Shown: positions 24,340-33,801, counted from the stretch's first letter. The stretch is 64,000 bases of DNA from Anaerocolumna cellulosilytica (GCF_014218335.1 NZ_AP023367.1:2667501-2731500); one strand, 5' to 3'. A program made the numbers and translations. The notes: generated by a model not told the origin, from the letters alone.

Positions 24340-25443
24340 TTATGAAGCGCAAGTTGTTGCAATTTCATCCAATCGTTCAATAATAGGCAGATGTTGTGTA
24401 CATAATCTTTCACATTTACCGCACTTAATACATTCAGCAGCTTGAGAAGCAGGTATATGCCAGTGATTTTTTAGGCGGTTTTCCATCTTATTTCCTAACA
24501 ACTTTTCATTATAGGCATCCATGAACTTTGGTATGTCTATATTTTTGGGACAGTGCTTGCAGTAAGCACAACCAGTACACAGGTTATTTAGGGCAACTCC
24601 CTTATGTTCATATTCTTCATAGATTTCTCTAGCTGGACGCTCTTTTAAATTCTCCACCGCGCGACAGGCATCATCTATATGTTCTTTTGTTGTACATCCT
24701 GCCAAGGTAATAGTTATTTCCTTATGAGAAGCTACGAAATTTAATGCTGCCTGAGGAACGGTGAGGTCGGTTCCTTCTGTCAGATAACGGAACGTCTCAG
24801 GATTATTCGGTATTAAGCCCCCACCGAGAGGATTCATAACCACGACACCCATTCCTTTTTTATGTGCTGCTTCAATACCGGATTGGCGGAAACGGTAATT
24901 CAAGGCATTATAACCAATTAACATGCCCTTAAATAAATCCTGTTCTACAGCATCCTCAAGCTCTGTGCCTTGCATATGTGAAGAAAAGACGATATTTCGT
25001 ATCAGACCATCTGCTTTTGCATCTTCAAAAAAACGATATAATGCATCACACTGTTTTGAGAAGGAGTCCATACTAAGAACACACCAAAGATGATAAAAGT
25101 CCAAATAGTCCACCTTTAATCTGCTTAAACTTGTCTCTAGTCTACGTCTAAAATCTTCAGCCGTATGGTCACCCCCTACCGTACCCATATTTGTTTTGGA
25201 AGAAATAAAATAACTATCCCTTGGCAGCTGTGATAATGCCATTCCTGTTATAATTTCACTTTTATCTTCACAATAAAAGGGTGCAGTGTCAAAATAATTA
25301 ATGCCCTTTTCATGAGCATATAGGGCAATCTCAGCACATTTTTCTAAATTTTCTGCCTTTACATCTTCCGCATCATAGCGCATACAGCCCATACCGATAG
25401 CGGATACTTTCATATTAGTGTTTCCGTAGTGTTTATAATACAT
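24340..25443 (-). CDS. Aldo/keto reductase with C-terminal 4Fe-4S domain
   Basis: A 367-residue NADPH-dependent aldo/keto reductase. The barrel carries the catalytic Asp/Tyr region FDTAPFYCEDKSE (about 54-66), Lys in SSKTNMG and His in YLDFYHLWCV. The C-terminal third holds CTGCAYCKHCPKNIDIP and CIKCGKCERLCTQHLPI, two clusters of a dicluster ferredoxin-like domain. Such Fe-S AKRs are common in Clostridia; their substrate is unknown. The CTCCT complement gives AGGAG 5 nt upstream of the ATG. Two leader elements in series precede it. Confidence 0.9.
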   Translation of the reverse strand: MYYKHYGNTNMKVSAIGMGCMRYDAEDVKAENLEKCAEIALYAHEKGINYFDTAPFYCEDKSEIITGMALSQLPRDSYFISSKTNMGTVGGDHTAEDFRRRLETSLSRLKVDYLDFYHLWCVLSMDSFSKQCDALYRFFEDAKADGLIRNIVFSSHMQGTELEDAVEQDLFKGMLIGYNALNYRFRQSGIEAAHKKGMGVVVMNPLGGGLIPNNPETFRYLTEGTDLTVPQAALNFVASHKEITITLAGCTTKEHIDDACRAVENLKERPAREIYEEYEHKGVALNNLCTGCAYCKHCPKNIDIPKFMDAYNEKLLGNKMENRLKNHWHIPASQAAECIKCGKCERLCTQHLPIIERLDEIATTCAS

Positions 25444-25541
25444 TTTAGCTCCTATCTGTGTGCCTTAGTTAATAGCCCTAGTGCTATCTGTAATTGCACA
25501 CTTACAAATCAATATGTTGAAAAAAGTATTAGTTTTTCAAC
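25444..25541 (-). repeat. Short-form leader element before the aldo/keto reductase
   Basis: On the minus strand P1 is GTTGAAAAA/TTTTTTCAAC, followed by ATATTGATTTGTAA. P3 is GTGTGC (complement 25496-25501) with GCACAC (25458-25463), its loop containing the inner hairpin ATAGC/GCTAT. AGATAGGAGCTAAA then leads to the ATG, 14 nt after P3. Confidence 0.75.
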
Positions 25542-25546
25542 TTAAT

Positions 25547-25646
25547 CCATTGCATAACACATCTGAATATACTGTGTTATTACCACAATAAAAATATGTG
25601 AAAGATTTAATACGTGTCATTCCATTTTTATAAATTTTCTTTCACA
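25547..25646 (-). repeat. Long-form leader element (copy 3), in series with the short form
   Basis: On the minus strand P1 is TGTGAAAGA/TCTTTCACA (25638-25646 and 25597-25605). The loop has AATGGAATGACAC, so the pseudoknot arm is reduced to CAC opposite GTGGT. P3 is ATAACACA/TGTGTTAT (25573-25580 and 25554-25561). GCAATGG follows, then the short-form copy. The rest of the 25444-25861 gap holds a likely -10 TATAAT at 25759-25764 for the next gene. Confidence 0.7.
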
Positions 25647-25861
25647 ATTCTCACCATAATACTTGGTAATCTATCCTATTAAGTATAACACATAATAAAT
25701 CCTAACCTCAATAAAAATTTATACCTGTAAGTCTTCTTTTCTTTTTGGAGAAATGTAGTATAATAAGGATAGTATCATTTTTAAGAGATATTCCAAAAGA
25801 AAATGTCTAGAAATAATGAACGAATACAACTGCCTAACAGCGGCTATATGGAGGAACCAAT

Positions 25862-26362
25862 TTGAAACCATTTGGTATTAAAAACAATCACATAAATAAA
25901 GCCCAAGATAATAACTCTAAAAATAATAAAAGTTATACTACTAAAAATATAGGGACTAAAAAACCAGCTGCGATAAAGCAAACACAGGCAGAACAATCTG
26001 ACTGGTTTTATATGTCAACAACGGATGTAAAAATTAGTGATATTGCTGCCTGCCTAGAAGAAGCTGGCTATACAGAACTCGACTTGTGGGAAGATATGGG
26101 TGTCTTACAGGTAGAACTAGCAGGTAAATTTTCTATTGACTTTGAACACTTTACAACGCCTTTTAAGGATCCCTTGGATAAGGCTTTCATTGAAAGCAGA
26201 AAGATACAAACCATTTACACTATAACCTTACAAAAAGGCAATTTTTATAATCTGCGAATGGTCATGAGTAAAATACTAGACAAATGGGAAGGAATCGTAT
26301 GCGCTGATACGGCAGATTTTGAACCTGTATATGATAAGAATAGGCTGAAAGCAGATTCATAA
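25862..26362 (+). CDS. Hypothetical protein with Lys/Asn-rich N-terminus
   Basis: A 166-residue protein that I do not recognise. Residues 1-45 are low-complexity, rich in Lys, Asn and Thr. The rest is a compact mixed domain starting DWFYMSTTDVKISDIAACLE with acidic and aromatic residues. There is no membrane segment or signal. It starts with TTG after ATGGAGGAACCAA, so expression may be low. It appears monocistronic, before the flavoprotein promoter. Confidence 0.65.
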   Translation: MKPFGIKNNHINKAQDNNSKNNKSYTTKNIGTKKPAAIKQTQAEQSDWFYMSTTDVKISDIAACLEEAGYTELDLWEDMGVLQVELAGKFSIDFEHFTTPFKDPLDKAFIESRKIQTIYTITLQKGNFYNLRMVMSKILDKWEGIVCADTADFEPVYDKNRLKADS

Positions 26363-26395
26363 CAAGTATATATTGTTAAAAATATGACAAATTTC

Positions 26396-26426
26396 TTGAC
26401 CCTGTAGCTACTACAGGGTATATACT
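26396..26426 (+). promoter_or_regulatory. MerR-type promoter with operator in a 19-bp spacer
   Basis: TTGACC (26396-26401) and TATACT (26421-26426) are 19 bp apart. The overlapping palindrome ACCCTGTAG-CTA-CTACAGGGT (26399-26419) has 9-bp perfect arms. An overlong spacer filled by a dyad is the hallmark of MerR-family activation. A MerR gene lies two positions downstream. Confidence 0.82.
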
Positions 26427-26455
26427 CTTTTTATCAAAATGAGGAGGTTTTACGT

Positions 26456-28444
26456 ATGATGAAAAGAGTTTTTGTAGTTTTGTTGTCCTTTGTTTTGGCA
26501 TTTGGTTTAGCCGGATGCGCAGACAAAAAGAAAGAAAAACCAGTTAATAATTCTGCGGAACAGAGTACCGGTAAGGAAGTTACTACTGCCTTTAAAGCTG
26601 GGACTTATACGGGGCAGGCTGATGGACGAAATGGTCTAATCAAGGTGGAAGTAATTGTTAATGACATGAGTATCGAAAGCATTAAAGTATTGGAATCTTC
26701 TGAGACAGAAGGCATTGGAGATACTGCCATTGAAAACCTGACTCAGGATATCCTGACCAAACAGTCCATCGGTCTCGATGCAGTAAGCGGCGCCACGGTA
26801 ACTTCCGAGGCTTTCTTAAATGCAGTTGAAGATGCACTTAAACAGGCAGGCGGCGACCTTAAAGCTCTAAAAGCTGCTATTACTAAAGAAAATGAGGGTA
26901 AAACAGTAGAACTGACTGCTGATGTGGTGGTTATCGGTGCCGGTGGTACAGGTGTTGCAGCTGCTGTAACGTCTGCCGAACATGGTGCGAAGGTTATCGT
27001 GTTGGAAAAGACTGCAATTCCTGGCGGAACAACTGCAAATGGCGGTGGCTTTTTCGCTGCAGACAGTGCAAAAGCCAGAGCTTTAGGTCAGAAAGCAGTT
27101 GATACAGATTACATATTTAAGGAATGGATGGCAGAAATGGACTGGCTTGCCGATGCAAGTCTGGTAAAACAATTCTTGTCTTTATCCCATACTACAGCTG
27201 ATTGGCTAGAAGAACATGGTGTCATCTTTCACAAAACAGAAGAAGCGGTGCAGCAGAGCCATCAAGAGGGAACAAACGGATATCATAAATACGACGACTA
27301 TACTAAAACATCTTCACAATTAGGTGCTATGCTTGATAAGATAGTAAAGGATTACAGTGCAGAAGTTTATTATGAAACTCCTGCTAAGAGCGTAATAACC
27401 GAGGGTAATAAAGTTATTGGAGTCACAGCTGTTGCAAAAGATGGTTCTACTCTTAAGATTACTGCTAAATCAGTTATTATTGCCTCTGGTGGTTTTGTCG
27501 GAGATTCTGAAATGATTAAAGACGCTTTAAATGGTGTCTCTGTTAATGCGGCAGGCTATAATTCTAATGTTGGTGACGGTATTAAAATGGCGTGGGATAT
27601 TGGAGCAGCGTCCAGAGGTCTATCTGCTATGGTAGCCCATACCTTTGCAGTAGAAGGAAATGGTAAAGTAGAAGGTGATTATGAATTTATGGAATTATAC
27701 CAAGCCACTAGTTCGGTTGCCTATATGCCCATTATACCTTGGATAAACGGCAGCGGCGTCCGGTTTGCCAATGAAGATATTGTATATGACAGAGCTTTAT
27801 CCAGTAACTCCGTCATTGCACAGGGAAATTTTGCATACTTCGTATACAATGATAAATTATTAAAGACCTTGGAAACAAAAGGAGCAAGAGCAGCAGGAAT
27901 GCGTGACAAAATTGCCATGGGTCCAATGCCTGAAATTACTCCTATGGACAGTGGTTGGAGTAATTTAACAGAAATTGTTGACAAAATGGTAAAAGCAGGA
28001 TATGTGGTGAAAGCGGATAGTCTTGATGATTTGGCTAAAAAATTAAACATAGATAAAGAAACCTTGAAAGAGACTATGGACAAATATAATGCAGATGCAA
28101 TGAAAGGTATTGACAGTCTGTATGGTAAGGATGGCAAGCATATGTATCCCTTGACCGAAGGACCTTATTATGCTTTTAAAGTAACCGTAAATAATCTTTG
28201 TACTGTAGGCGGTATTCGGATTAATTCCGACTTCCAAGTCGTACAAGACGATCCAGAAAACGGTTATACCCCTATAGCAAATCTTTATGCCGCAGGTGCA
28301 GATGCCGGTGGAATATACTCAGACCATTACGCCCATACCATTGAGGGTGCTGCACAAGGTTGGGCTTATAATTCAGGAAGACTTGCCGGAGCGAACGCAA
28401 CGGAAAATGCACTGGACGTTAAGATTGATCTATTCACAGAATAG
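26456..28444 (+). CDS. Exported FMN-binding, FAD-dependent reductase (fumarate/urocanate reductase-like)
   Basis: A 662-residue lipoprotein. The signal peptide ends in the lipobox LAGC (Cys21). An FMN-binding domain (about 45-115) contains VSGATVTS, the Ser-Gly-Ala-Thr sequence where FMN is covalently linked. An FAD_binding_2 flavoprotein domain starts VVVIGAGGTGVAAA (about 157-170). This architecture is that of extracellular flavin-linked reductases using fumarate, urocanate, methacrylate and similar alkene acids as electron acceptors; the substrate here is not identifiable. GAGGAGG precedes the ATG. The promoter is MerR-type. A terminator follows. Confidence 0.88.
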   Translation: MMKRVFVVLLSFVLAFGLAGCADKKKEKPVNNSAEQSTGKEVTTAFKAGTYTGQADGRNGLIKVEVIVNDMSIESIKVLESSETEGIGDTAIENLTQDILTKQSIGLDAVSGATVTSEAFLNAVEDALKQAGGDLKALKAAITKENEGKTVELTADVVVIGAGGTGVAAAVTSAEHGAKVIVLEKTAIPGGTTANGGGFFAADSAKARALGQKAVDTDYIFKEWMAEMDWLADASLVKQFLSLSHTTADWLEEHGVIFHKTEEAVQQSHQEGTNGYHKYDDYTKTSSQLGAMLDKIVKDYSAEVYYETPAKSVITEGNKVIGVTAVAKDGSTLKITAKSVIIASGGFVGDSEMIKDALNGVSVNAAGYNSNVGDGIKMAWDIGAASRGLSAMVAHTFAVEGNGKVEGDYEFMELYQATSSVAYMPIIPWINGSGVRFANEDIVYDRALSSNSVIAQGNFAYFVYNDKLLKTLETKGARAAGMRDKIAMGPMPEITPMDSGWSNLTEIVDKMVKAGYVVKADSLDDLAKKLNIDKETLKETMDKYNADAMKGIDSLYGKDGKHMYPLTEGPYYAFKVTVNNLCTVGGIRINSDFQVVQDDPENGYTPIANLYAAGADAGGIYSDHYAHTIEGAAQGWAYNSGRLAGANATENALDVKIDLFTE

Positions 28445-28457
28445 TGATTCCGAACAA

Positions 28458-28500
28458 AATAATAGTTACCAGAAGAGATAACTATTATTATTTGTTAGAT
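28458..28500 (+). terminator. Terminator after the flavoprotein gene
   Basis: AATAATAGTTA (28458-28468) pairs with TAACTATTATT (28479-28489), followed by ATTTGTT. It probably also ends the convergent merR transcript. Confidence 0.7.
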
Positions 28501-28545
28501 TGCCCTTAGCACTTTACCTAATTATCTATTAAAAAATTAATATAC

Positions 28546-29334
28546 TTAAATAAAAGGAATATATACGTCAAATAATCTTTTAGTCCGGTCTGCTTCCTTC
28601 ATCTCATGCAGAATACTGCCATGCATGGTTCCTTTTAACTTGTAACCATGCTCCAAGCAATATGCCTCTGCTTTCCGTAAAAGCTCTGGAAGGTACTCAG
28701 ATAAATTACTTTCCAGAATAAACATGGTATAAAGGCATTTTGCAGGAGGTAGATGAAGCAGACCTTTTATAGGTGCAGGCTGATTCGTGTAAAAACCATA
28801 TCCAAAGCTAAACTCTGGACTGGATTGTCCTTGTGTGTTATCGTAGTTAAAACAAGGCCATATATCCGGTAGGTGATTAAGGCATTGATGGGTACTTTCA
28901 AACACCTCCTCCTCACTTATAAAGCAGGCAGCTGTCTGGTTTTGGTGGTAGTAGCAATTGGGTGATTCTGTTATTTCAAAACCGCCTTTAAGTTTCCTCC
29001 ATTTGTTTATTTTTATGTTTAACTGCTTAATGTGTTCCTTAGCCCGCATTAAATATTCCTGTTCCTTATGAATTACCTCAAGTTGGTCTGACAACTTTTC
29101 TTCAAGCATGTCAATGGGTTTGCCGGATATCAGTAGGTCTGCATCACTCATGGTAAATAATAAAGAACGGTACATTTTATAAGCGAAGATTTTATTAATA
29201 TCTTCTGATTTAAAATATCGATAGTTGTTATTTTTATCCCGTATCGTTTTAATAATTTTTTTGTTATCAAAATATCGTAAGGTATCCTCACTGATATTTA
29301 AAATACGCTTGACTTCACTAATTTTATATTTCAT
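28546..29334 (-). CDS. MerR family regulator with GyrI-like effector domain
   Basis: A 262-residue regulator. The N-terminal HTH is YKISEVKRILNISEDTLRYF with NYRYFKSEDINKI as the wing; a coiled-coil dimerisation helix spans about 75-115. The C-terminal 140 residues look like a GyrI/BmrR-type ligand-binding domain, ending FDVYIPFI. It is convergent with the flavoprotein gene, whose promoter carries a MerR-type dyad, so it is the obvious candidate activator, sensing an organic ligand. That pairing is inferred from proximity and operator type. Confidence 0.85.
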   Translation of the reverse strand: MKYKISEVKRILNISEDTLRYFDNKKIIKTIRDKNNNYRYFKSEDINKIFAYKMYRSLLFTMSDADLLISGKPIDMLEEKLSDQLEVIHKEQEYLMRAKEHIKQLNIKINKWRKLKGGFEITESPNCYYHQNQTAACFISEEEVFESTHQCLNHLPDIWPCFNYDNTQGQSSPEFSFGYGFYTNQPAPIKGLLHLPPAKCLYTMFILESNLSEYLPELLRKAEAYCLEHGYKLKGTMHGSILHEMKEADRTKRLFDVYIPFI

Positions 29335-29544
29335 AAGATTATCCTTTGTAATATTTTATTAAATACTACCAATATAAGGGAGAAAACTAAGTATGTCAAG
29401 GCTTGTAAGAGGAATTCCAACTTGCATAGATTTTGTGAATGAACATAAAACCTATCTATAACTAAAGTTTGTCGAACTTTAACGAATAAGTAGGAAATAT
29501 GTCCCAATCACCCAAATATGCTTTACTTATACTCTTTAAATTGC

Positions 29545-29550
29545 TATAAT
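29545..29550 (+). promoter_or_regulatory. Likely -10 of the chemoreceptor gene
   Basis: TGCTATAAT is an extended -10 (TATAAT 29545-29550); the -35 (TTTACT) is weak. The leader of about 200 nt then carries a small CTGCC/GGCAG hairpin and the long-form element. I see nothing else in the 29335-29754 gap. Confidence 0.5.
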
Positions 29551-29652
29551 TTTACTATATTTTACGAATCTTTTTATGTTATACAGGCTGCCAGCACGGC
29601 AGTGTTACTGGATTTGTATGGGGAGACGAAACCGCACCCTGCATGACTGAAA

Positions 29653-29754
29653 GGTTGAAGGAAAAAACTTAGAAAGGATGCCACTTACATTCTTTCAACC
29701 AATTGTGGCTGTATCATTTCGTTTAGTCGTTTTGATATGGAATTTATAAAACTT
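29653..29754 (+). repeat. Long-form leader element (copy 4) upstream of the chemoreceptor
   Basis: P1 GGTTGAAGGAA (29653-29663) pairs with TTCTTTCAACC (29690-29700). The loop contains AGAAAGGATGCCACTTA. GCCAC (29680-29684) can pair with GTGGC (29705-29709). P3 is GTATCA with TGATAT, ending at 29738. The ATG at 29755 lies 16 nt after P3; the alternative ATG at 29737 is inside P3. Confidence 0.78.
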
Positions 29755-31506
29755 ATGAAAACAAAGAAAAAAAACTTTCTACAAAGTCTTAAAATTTCCC
29801 AGAAAATAGTACTTTCTATCATGATGATTTTTATCATTTCAATTGCTTCTCAAATAATGAGTGATATTTATTTACAAAAGGCTCAGAAAACTGCTGATAT
29901 CATAACCAGAGATAATATCGGAGATTTAATCGCGTACAGTGATGCTTATACGTTTACTTTATCTATGGATGGAGTTGCTGCGAAATATTACTTAACAGAG
30001 AATACCGCTGTGAGAGAACAGTATAAGGCAATTATTGATTCTTGTTCGGAACAGGCTAGAAGCTCTATATTACAATTACAAGAAAGTATGAAGAATACAG
30101 AAAATACAGAAGCTATTGCAGAATTGCTGAAGGAATATGATGAGTACTATGGTAAACTGGTGGAAGGCATACAAATGACGGATGCTGGTAATGGCCAGCA
30201 GGCCTATAGTATGTTTATGTCCGAAATGGAGCCTATTACCATAAGAATGTATGAAAAATTAAGAAATCTAAATACGTACAATAAGTCGTTGGCCAATAAT
30301 TTATTAGCAAGTCTTAATACAGACAAGAATGCTGCAATGGTAATTATCGTGTTAAGTTTTGTACTCACTTTAACCATTACTATAGTTGTATGGCTCTTCA
30401 TACATGCTAATCTAGTGAAGCCAACCATACGAGCTAAGAAAGCACTGCAATCAATAACACAGGATATTGAAGAAGGCCAGGGCGATTTAACAAAACGTAT
30501 AAACGTTGAAGCGAATGATGAGATCGGAGAACTTGTACAGGGTATCAATAGTTTTATGGCTAAATTGCAAAAAACAATATCTGATATACATTTTGTATCT
30601 CAAGACTTAAAGAAAAACTTTCAGATATTTGAAACCGGCATCAGCAAAGTGATTGATAATGTGGCTGATAATTCAGCATCTATGGAAGAAATGTCAGCAG
30701 GCATGGAGGAGACAGCCGCAAATATTGAAGAAGTAAATGTTTCTACCTCGGATGTAACACAGCTCATCCATATAATTACAAATAAAGCAGATAAAGGGGT
30801 CACTTTGGCAGATGAAATCAGTGCCCGTGCAGCAGAATTAAGACAAACTTCTGTAGAAGCTCAGGATTCAACTAAATATATGTTACAGGATATCGGTCAA
30901 AATGTGAAGGTAACCATAGAAAAGTCAAAAGAGGTTGAAGAAATTAATATGCTGACAGATACTATCCTGGATATTACCGCCCAGACAAATCTGCTCGCTC
31001 TGAATGCTGCCATTGAAGCTGCCAGAGCAGGAGAACAGGGAAAAGGCTTTGCCGTAGTAGCCGGAGAAATCGGACACTTAGCAGCTCGTTCCAGAGAAAC
31101 CGCTAACCAGATACAAAAGATTAGCAACTCAGTAATTGATGCTGTTCGTGAGTTGGCAGCAGATTCGAACCGTATGCTTGAATTTGTTGAATCCAGAGTT
31201 ATGAATGATTATACCGAAATGGTAGAGACCGGAGTAAAGTATGACCGGGATGCCCAGACAGTTGATCAGATTATGAGCGAATTCAAGGACACTGCAGAAC
31301 AGCTGGAAAAAACTATGTATGAGATTATGCGTTCAATCGACGGTGTGGCAACTATAATAAATGAAAGCTCTAACAATGTGCAGACGGTTGCCGGAAACAG
31401 TGAAAACTTGTTTAAGGACGTGGAATTGTTCCAAGATGCTTTAAGAGACAGCACACAATCAGTAGAAAACCTAAATCAGGCAGTTATCATTTTTAAAAAC
31501 ATTTGA
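29755..31506 (+). CDS. Methyl-accepting chemotaxis protein
   Basis: A transmembrane chemoreceptor of 583 residues (589 from the upstream ATG at 29737). It has an N-terminal membrane helix (about 14-35), an extracellular four-helix-bundle-like sensor domain of about 150 residues, and a second membrane helix ([20 protein letters not shown], about 193-212). A HAMP domain and a long coiled-coil signalling domain follow, with the conserved hairpin tip region [20 protein letters not shown]. The ligand is unknown. I prefer ATG 29755 because it keeps the usual hairpin-to-start spacing. Confidence 0.9.
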   Translation: MKTKKKNFLQSLKISQKIVLSIMMIFIISIASQIMSDIYLQKAQKTADIITRDNIGDLIAYSDAYTFTLSMDGVAAKYYLTENTAVREQYKAIIDSCSEQARSSILQLQESMKNTENTEAIAELLKEYDEYYGKLVEGIQMTDAGNGQQAYSMFMSEMEPITIRMYEKLRNLNTYNKSLANNLLASLNTDKNAAMVIIVLSFVLTLTITIVVWLFIHANLVKPTIRAKKALQSITQDIEEGQGDLTKRINVEANDEIGELVQGINSFMAKLQKTISDIHFVSQDLKKNFQIFETGISKVIDNVADNSASMEEMSAGMEETAANIEEVNVSTSDVTQLIHIITNKADKGVTLADEISARAAELRQTSVEAQDSTKYMLQDIGQNVKVTIEKSKEVEEINMLTDTILDITAQTNLLALNAAIEAARAGEQGKGFAVVAGEIGHLAARSRETANQIQKISNSVIDAVRELAADSNRMLEFVESRVMNDYTEMVETGVKYDRDAQTVDQIMSEFKDTAEQLEKTMYEIMRSIDGVATIINESSNNVQTVAGNSENLFKDVELFQDALRDSTQSVENLNQAVIIFKNI

Positions 31507-31568
31507 TGGATTAAATAGACAAATTAAGAAATACAGAATATAATAATAAAAAACAGGGAGGTCTGTTC

Positions 31569-31733
31569 ATGATACGATTTATAAAATGGTTTATGAAATG
31601 GAATGCCAGAAAGAAATTTTTGGTTCTAACTGCCTATGTATTATATGTATTTCTAGATCAGGTGTTTGCAGACGGCTGTTTCAGTGATATATGGAGCCGC
31701 TTAGCACTGTTAGGTCAAAAAAAGCAAATCTAG
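31569..31733 (+). CDS. Small membrane-associated protein, 54 residues
   Basis: An open frame of 54 codons starting ATG 31569, behind a good GGGAGG site 8 nt upstream, 62 bp after the chemoreceptor. It reads MIRFIKWFMKWNARKKF, a basic amphipathic N-terminus, then a hydrophobic stretch LVLTAYVLYVFLDQVFA and a short polar tail ending KKQI. I do not recognise it. The ribosome site and helix pattern favour a real small protein, possibly cotranscribed with the receptor. Confidence 0.55.
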   Translation: MIRFIKWFMKWNARKKFLVLTAYVLYVFLDQVFADGCFSDIWSRLALLGQKKQI

Positions 31734-31839
31734 AATTATCTATTTCCGCCATTCTATTGTATGGTACCGCAAGACATGTTGCGGTATACATAGTGTCAAC
31801 GTACTTGATGGTAATGCCACTGCTAAAACTTTTGTAACA

Positions 31840-31912
31840 ACTTGATTTGTACGTGTCCAAGCGCAGATAGCATTACTGCTATTAGCACTGGGGACGCACC
31901 GACGAGAGTTAT
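31840..31912 (+). repeat. Short-form leader element without an adjacent gene
   Basis: CAACTTGATTTGTAC precedes P3 GTGTCC/GGGACGC, whose loop has the inner hairpin ATAGCA/TGCTAT also seen at the aldo/keto reductase. CGACGAGAGTTATT then leads to an ATG that opens only a 7-codon frame. A TACCGCAA/TTGCGGTA hairpin at about 31763-31786 may be a further P3 remnant. This looks like an orphan copy ahead of the trp promoter. Confidence 0.5.
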
Positions 31913-31956
31913 TATGAATATTTATAAGTATATATGAAATTTTTTTAAAATATCTA

Positions 31957-31985
31957 TTGACAATTTATGTGAGAAAGAATATACT
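31957..31985 (+). promoter_or_regulatory. Promoter of the trp operon
   Basis: TTGACA (31957-31962), exactly 17 nt, TATACT (31980-31985). The T-box leader begins about 20 nt downstream. Confidence 0.88.
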
Positions 31986-32004
31986 TAATTCAATTTAAAA
32001 ATAA

Positions 32005-32275
32005 AACCGATGAGCAAGAGAAGTAAGTAAAGGAATACTTTACAGAGAGTCGCCTGATGGTGGAAGGGTGATAAGAATGAATTTACTGAATGGACTTGTG
32101 AGGGTGGCTTGAAACCGTAAGGAAGTAGATGTCAACGGGTACCCTATCCGTTATCAGCAGGGTGTATATGATAGTATACAAACAGAGTGGGTGTCGTAAG
32201 ACATCAATTTGGGTGGTATCGCAGAAGTTAGAAGCTTTTGTCCCTTAGATTTAGGGATAAAAGCTTTTTTTTCGT
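32005..32275 (+). promoter_or_regulatory. Tryptophan T-box leader with terminator
   Basis: A tRNA-sensing T-box riboswitch. AGAGAGTCG of stem I is at about 32044, and the specifier UGG (32091-32093) lies in GAATGGACTTG, matching tRNA-Trp. The T-box sequence GGGTGGTATCGC (32211-32222) precedes a terminator: AAGCTTTTGTCCCT pairs with AGGGATAAAAGCTT, followed by eight or more T. Uncharged tRNA-Trp should stabilise the antiterminator and switch on trpEGDCFBA. Confidence 0.93.
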
Positions 32276-32346
32276 ATATTTTTACATGTTATATGGTATT
32301 AAATTATCAATAATAATTATAAATATAAAGGCAAAGGAGGATATTT

Positions 32347-33801
32347 ATGACCCAAAGTTATAATGAACTTAAAATTTACGAAAAAGGTTACAACTTAATT
32401 CCGGTATGTAAAGAAATCTTATCTGACTTTATTACACCAATCCAATTACTGAGGAAATTAGCTAATGCAGATAATAATTACTATCTGCTGGAAAGTGTGG
32501 AAGGCGGAGAGAAATGGGGAAGATATTCCTTTTTAGGCTATAACCCCTTGCTGCGGACTTATTGTAAAAATGGTGAGGTTACAATACAGAAAGAGGGAAT
32601 TGAACGTAAAATCTCACAGCCGCCGTTTTGTGCCCTGCGTAGTCTTTTGACAGAATATAAGGCACCTAGAATACAAACACTTCCAACCTTTACTGGTGGC
32701 TTAGTTGGTTATTTTTCCTATGAGATGATTGGCTATACTGAGCCAAAGTTAAAGCTAAAATCCAGTGATTTTCATGATTTTGACCTAATGTTGTTTGACA
32801 AAGTAATTGTATTTGACCACTTAAAACAAAAAATTATTGTAATTGCAAATTACAAAGCAGAAGAGGGTAAAACAGGATATGATAAAGCCTTAGAAGAAAT
32901 TGACGGTATTATAGAATTAATTTATAAAGGCAAACCTTTACCTTTTGAAGCGGTTATGGAGACACCTGATTTTACATGTAATACCTCTATGGAATCTTAT
33001 TTGGGTATGGTTGAAAGAACAAGGCGATACATAAGAGAAGGGGATATCTTTCAAGCAGTAATTTCCAGAAGATTTGAAGCTGCGTATCACTCCAGTCTAT
33101 TCAATGCATATAGAATTTTAAGAACCACCAACCCTTCACCTTATATGTACTTCATGCAATGCGGGGAGATCCAGATTGCCGGTGCTTCTCCTGAAACCAT
33201 GATTAAGCTGGAAGACAAAAAGCTTACAACCTTTCCGGTAGCCGGTACTAGACCCAGGGGGAAAGATGCCGATGAGGACTTGGAGCTTGAAAAGGATTTA
33301 ATGGCAGATGCGAAAGAACTATCTGAACACAATATGTTGGTAGACCTGGCAAGAAATGATGTTGGGAGAATCGCAAAATATTCCAGTGTCAAGGTTGAGG
33401 ATTATATGAAAATACACCGTTTTTCAAAAGTCATGCATATTGCCTCCGTTGTAACCGGTGAATTAGAAGATAGTAAGGATGGCTGTGATACCATAAGTGC
33501 ACTGCTTCCCGCCGGAACCTTATCTGGTGCACCGAAATTTAGGGCATGTGAGATTATTGATGAATTAGAACCCAGCGCCCGGGGGATATATGGTGGTGCT
33601 ATTGGTTACCTGGACTTTTCAGGAAATCTAGATGTATGTATTGCCATCCGTACCGCTGTGAAAAAAGAGGGTAAAGTCTACGTTCAGGCTGGAGCAGGTA
33701 TTGTTGCTGACAGCATTGCAGAAAAGGAATACGAAGAATGTGCAAGTAAAGCCGGCGCTGTGATGGAGGCAATTAGAAAAGCAAGTGAGGTGACAGAATA
33801 A
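32347..33801 (+). CDS. trpE: Anthranilate synthase component I
   Basis: A 484-residue chorismate-binding enzyme making anthranilate with TrpG. The feedback-site motif LLES (47-50) is present, so tryptophan inhibition is expected. Chorismate-site segments include IREGDIFQAVISRRFE, SPYMYFM, VAGTRPRGK and the C-terminal GGAIGYLDFSGNLDVCIAIR, shown here at about residues 415-434. AAAGGAGG lies ahead of the ATG. trpG overlaps its stop by one base. Confidence 0.95.
   Translation: MTQSYNELKIYEKGYNLIPVCKEILSDFITPIQLLRKLANADNNYYLLESVEGGEKWGRYSFLGYNPLLRTYCKNGEVTIQKEGIERKISQPPFCALRSLLTEYKAPRIQTLPTFTGGLVGYFSYEMIGYTEPKLKLKSSDFHDFDLMLFDKVIVFDHLKQKIIVIANYKAEEGKTGYDKALEEIDGIIELIYKGKPLPFEAVMETPDFTCNTSMESYLGMVERTRRYIREGDIFQAVISRRFEAAYHSSLFNAYRILRTTNPSPYMYFMQCGEIQIAGASPETMIKLEDKKLTTFPVAGTRPRGKDADEDLELEKDLMADAKELSEHNMLVDLARNDVGRIAKYSSVKVEDYMKIHRFSKVMHIASVVTGELEDSKDGCDTISALLPAGTLSGAPKFRACEIIDELEPSARGIYGGAIGYLDFSGNLDVCIAIRTAVKKEGKVYVQAGAGIVADSIAEKEYEECASKAGAVMEAIRKASEVTE

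Noticed and set aside
22405-25646. Leader-family copies as insertion sequences or MITEs
   Set aside because: No terminal inverted repeats or target-site duplications were seen, and copies sit at a fixed distance from start codons. Mobility is not excluded but is not supported.
29560-29660. c-di-GMP riboswitch before the chemoreceptor gene
   Set aside because: The small CTGCC/GGCAG hairpin does not match either c-di-GMP class as I know them.
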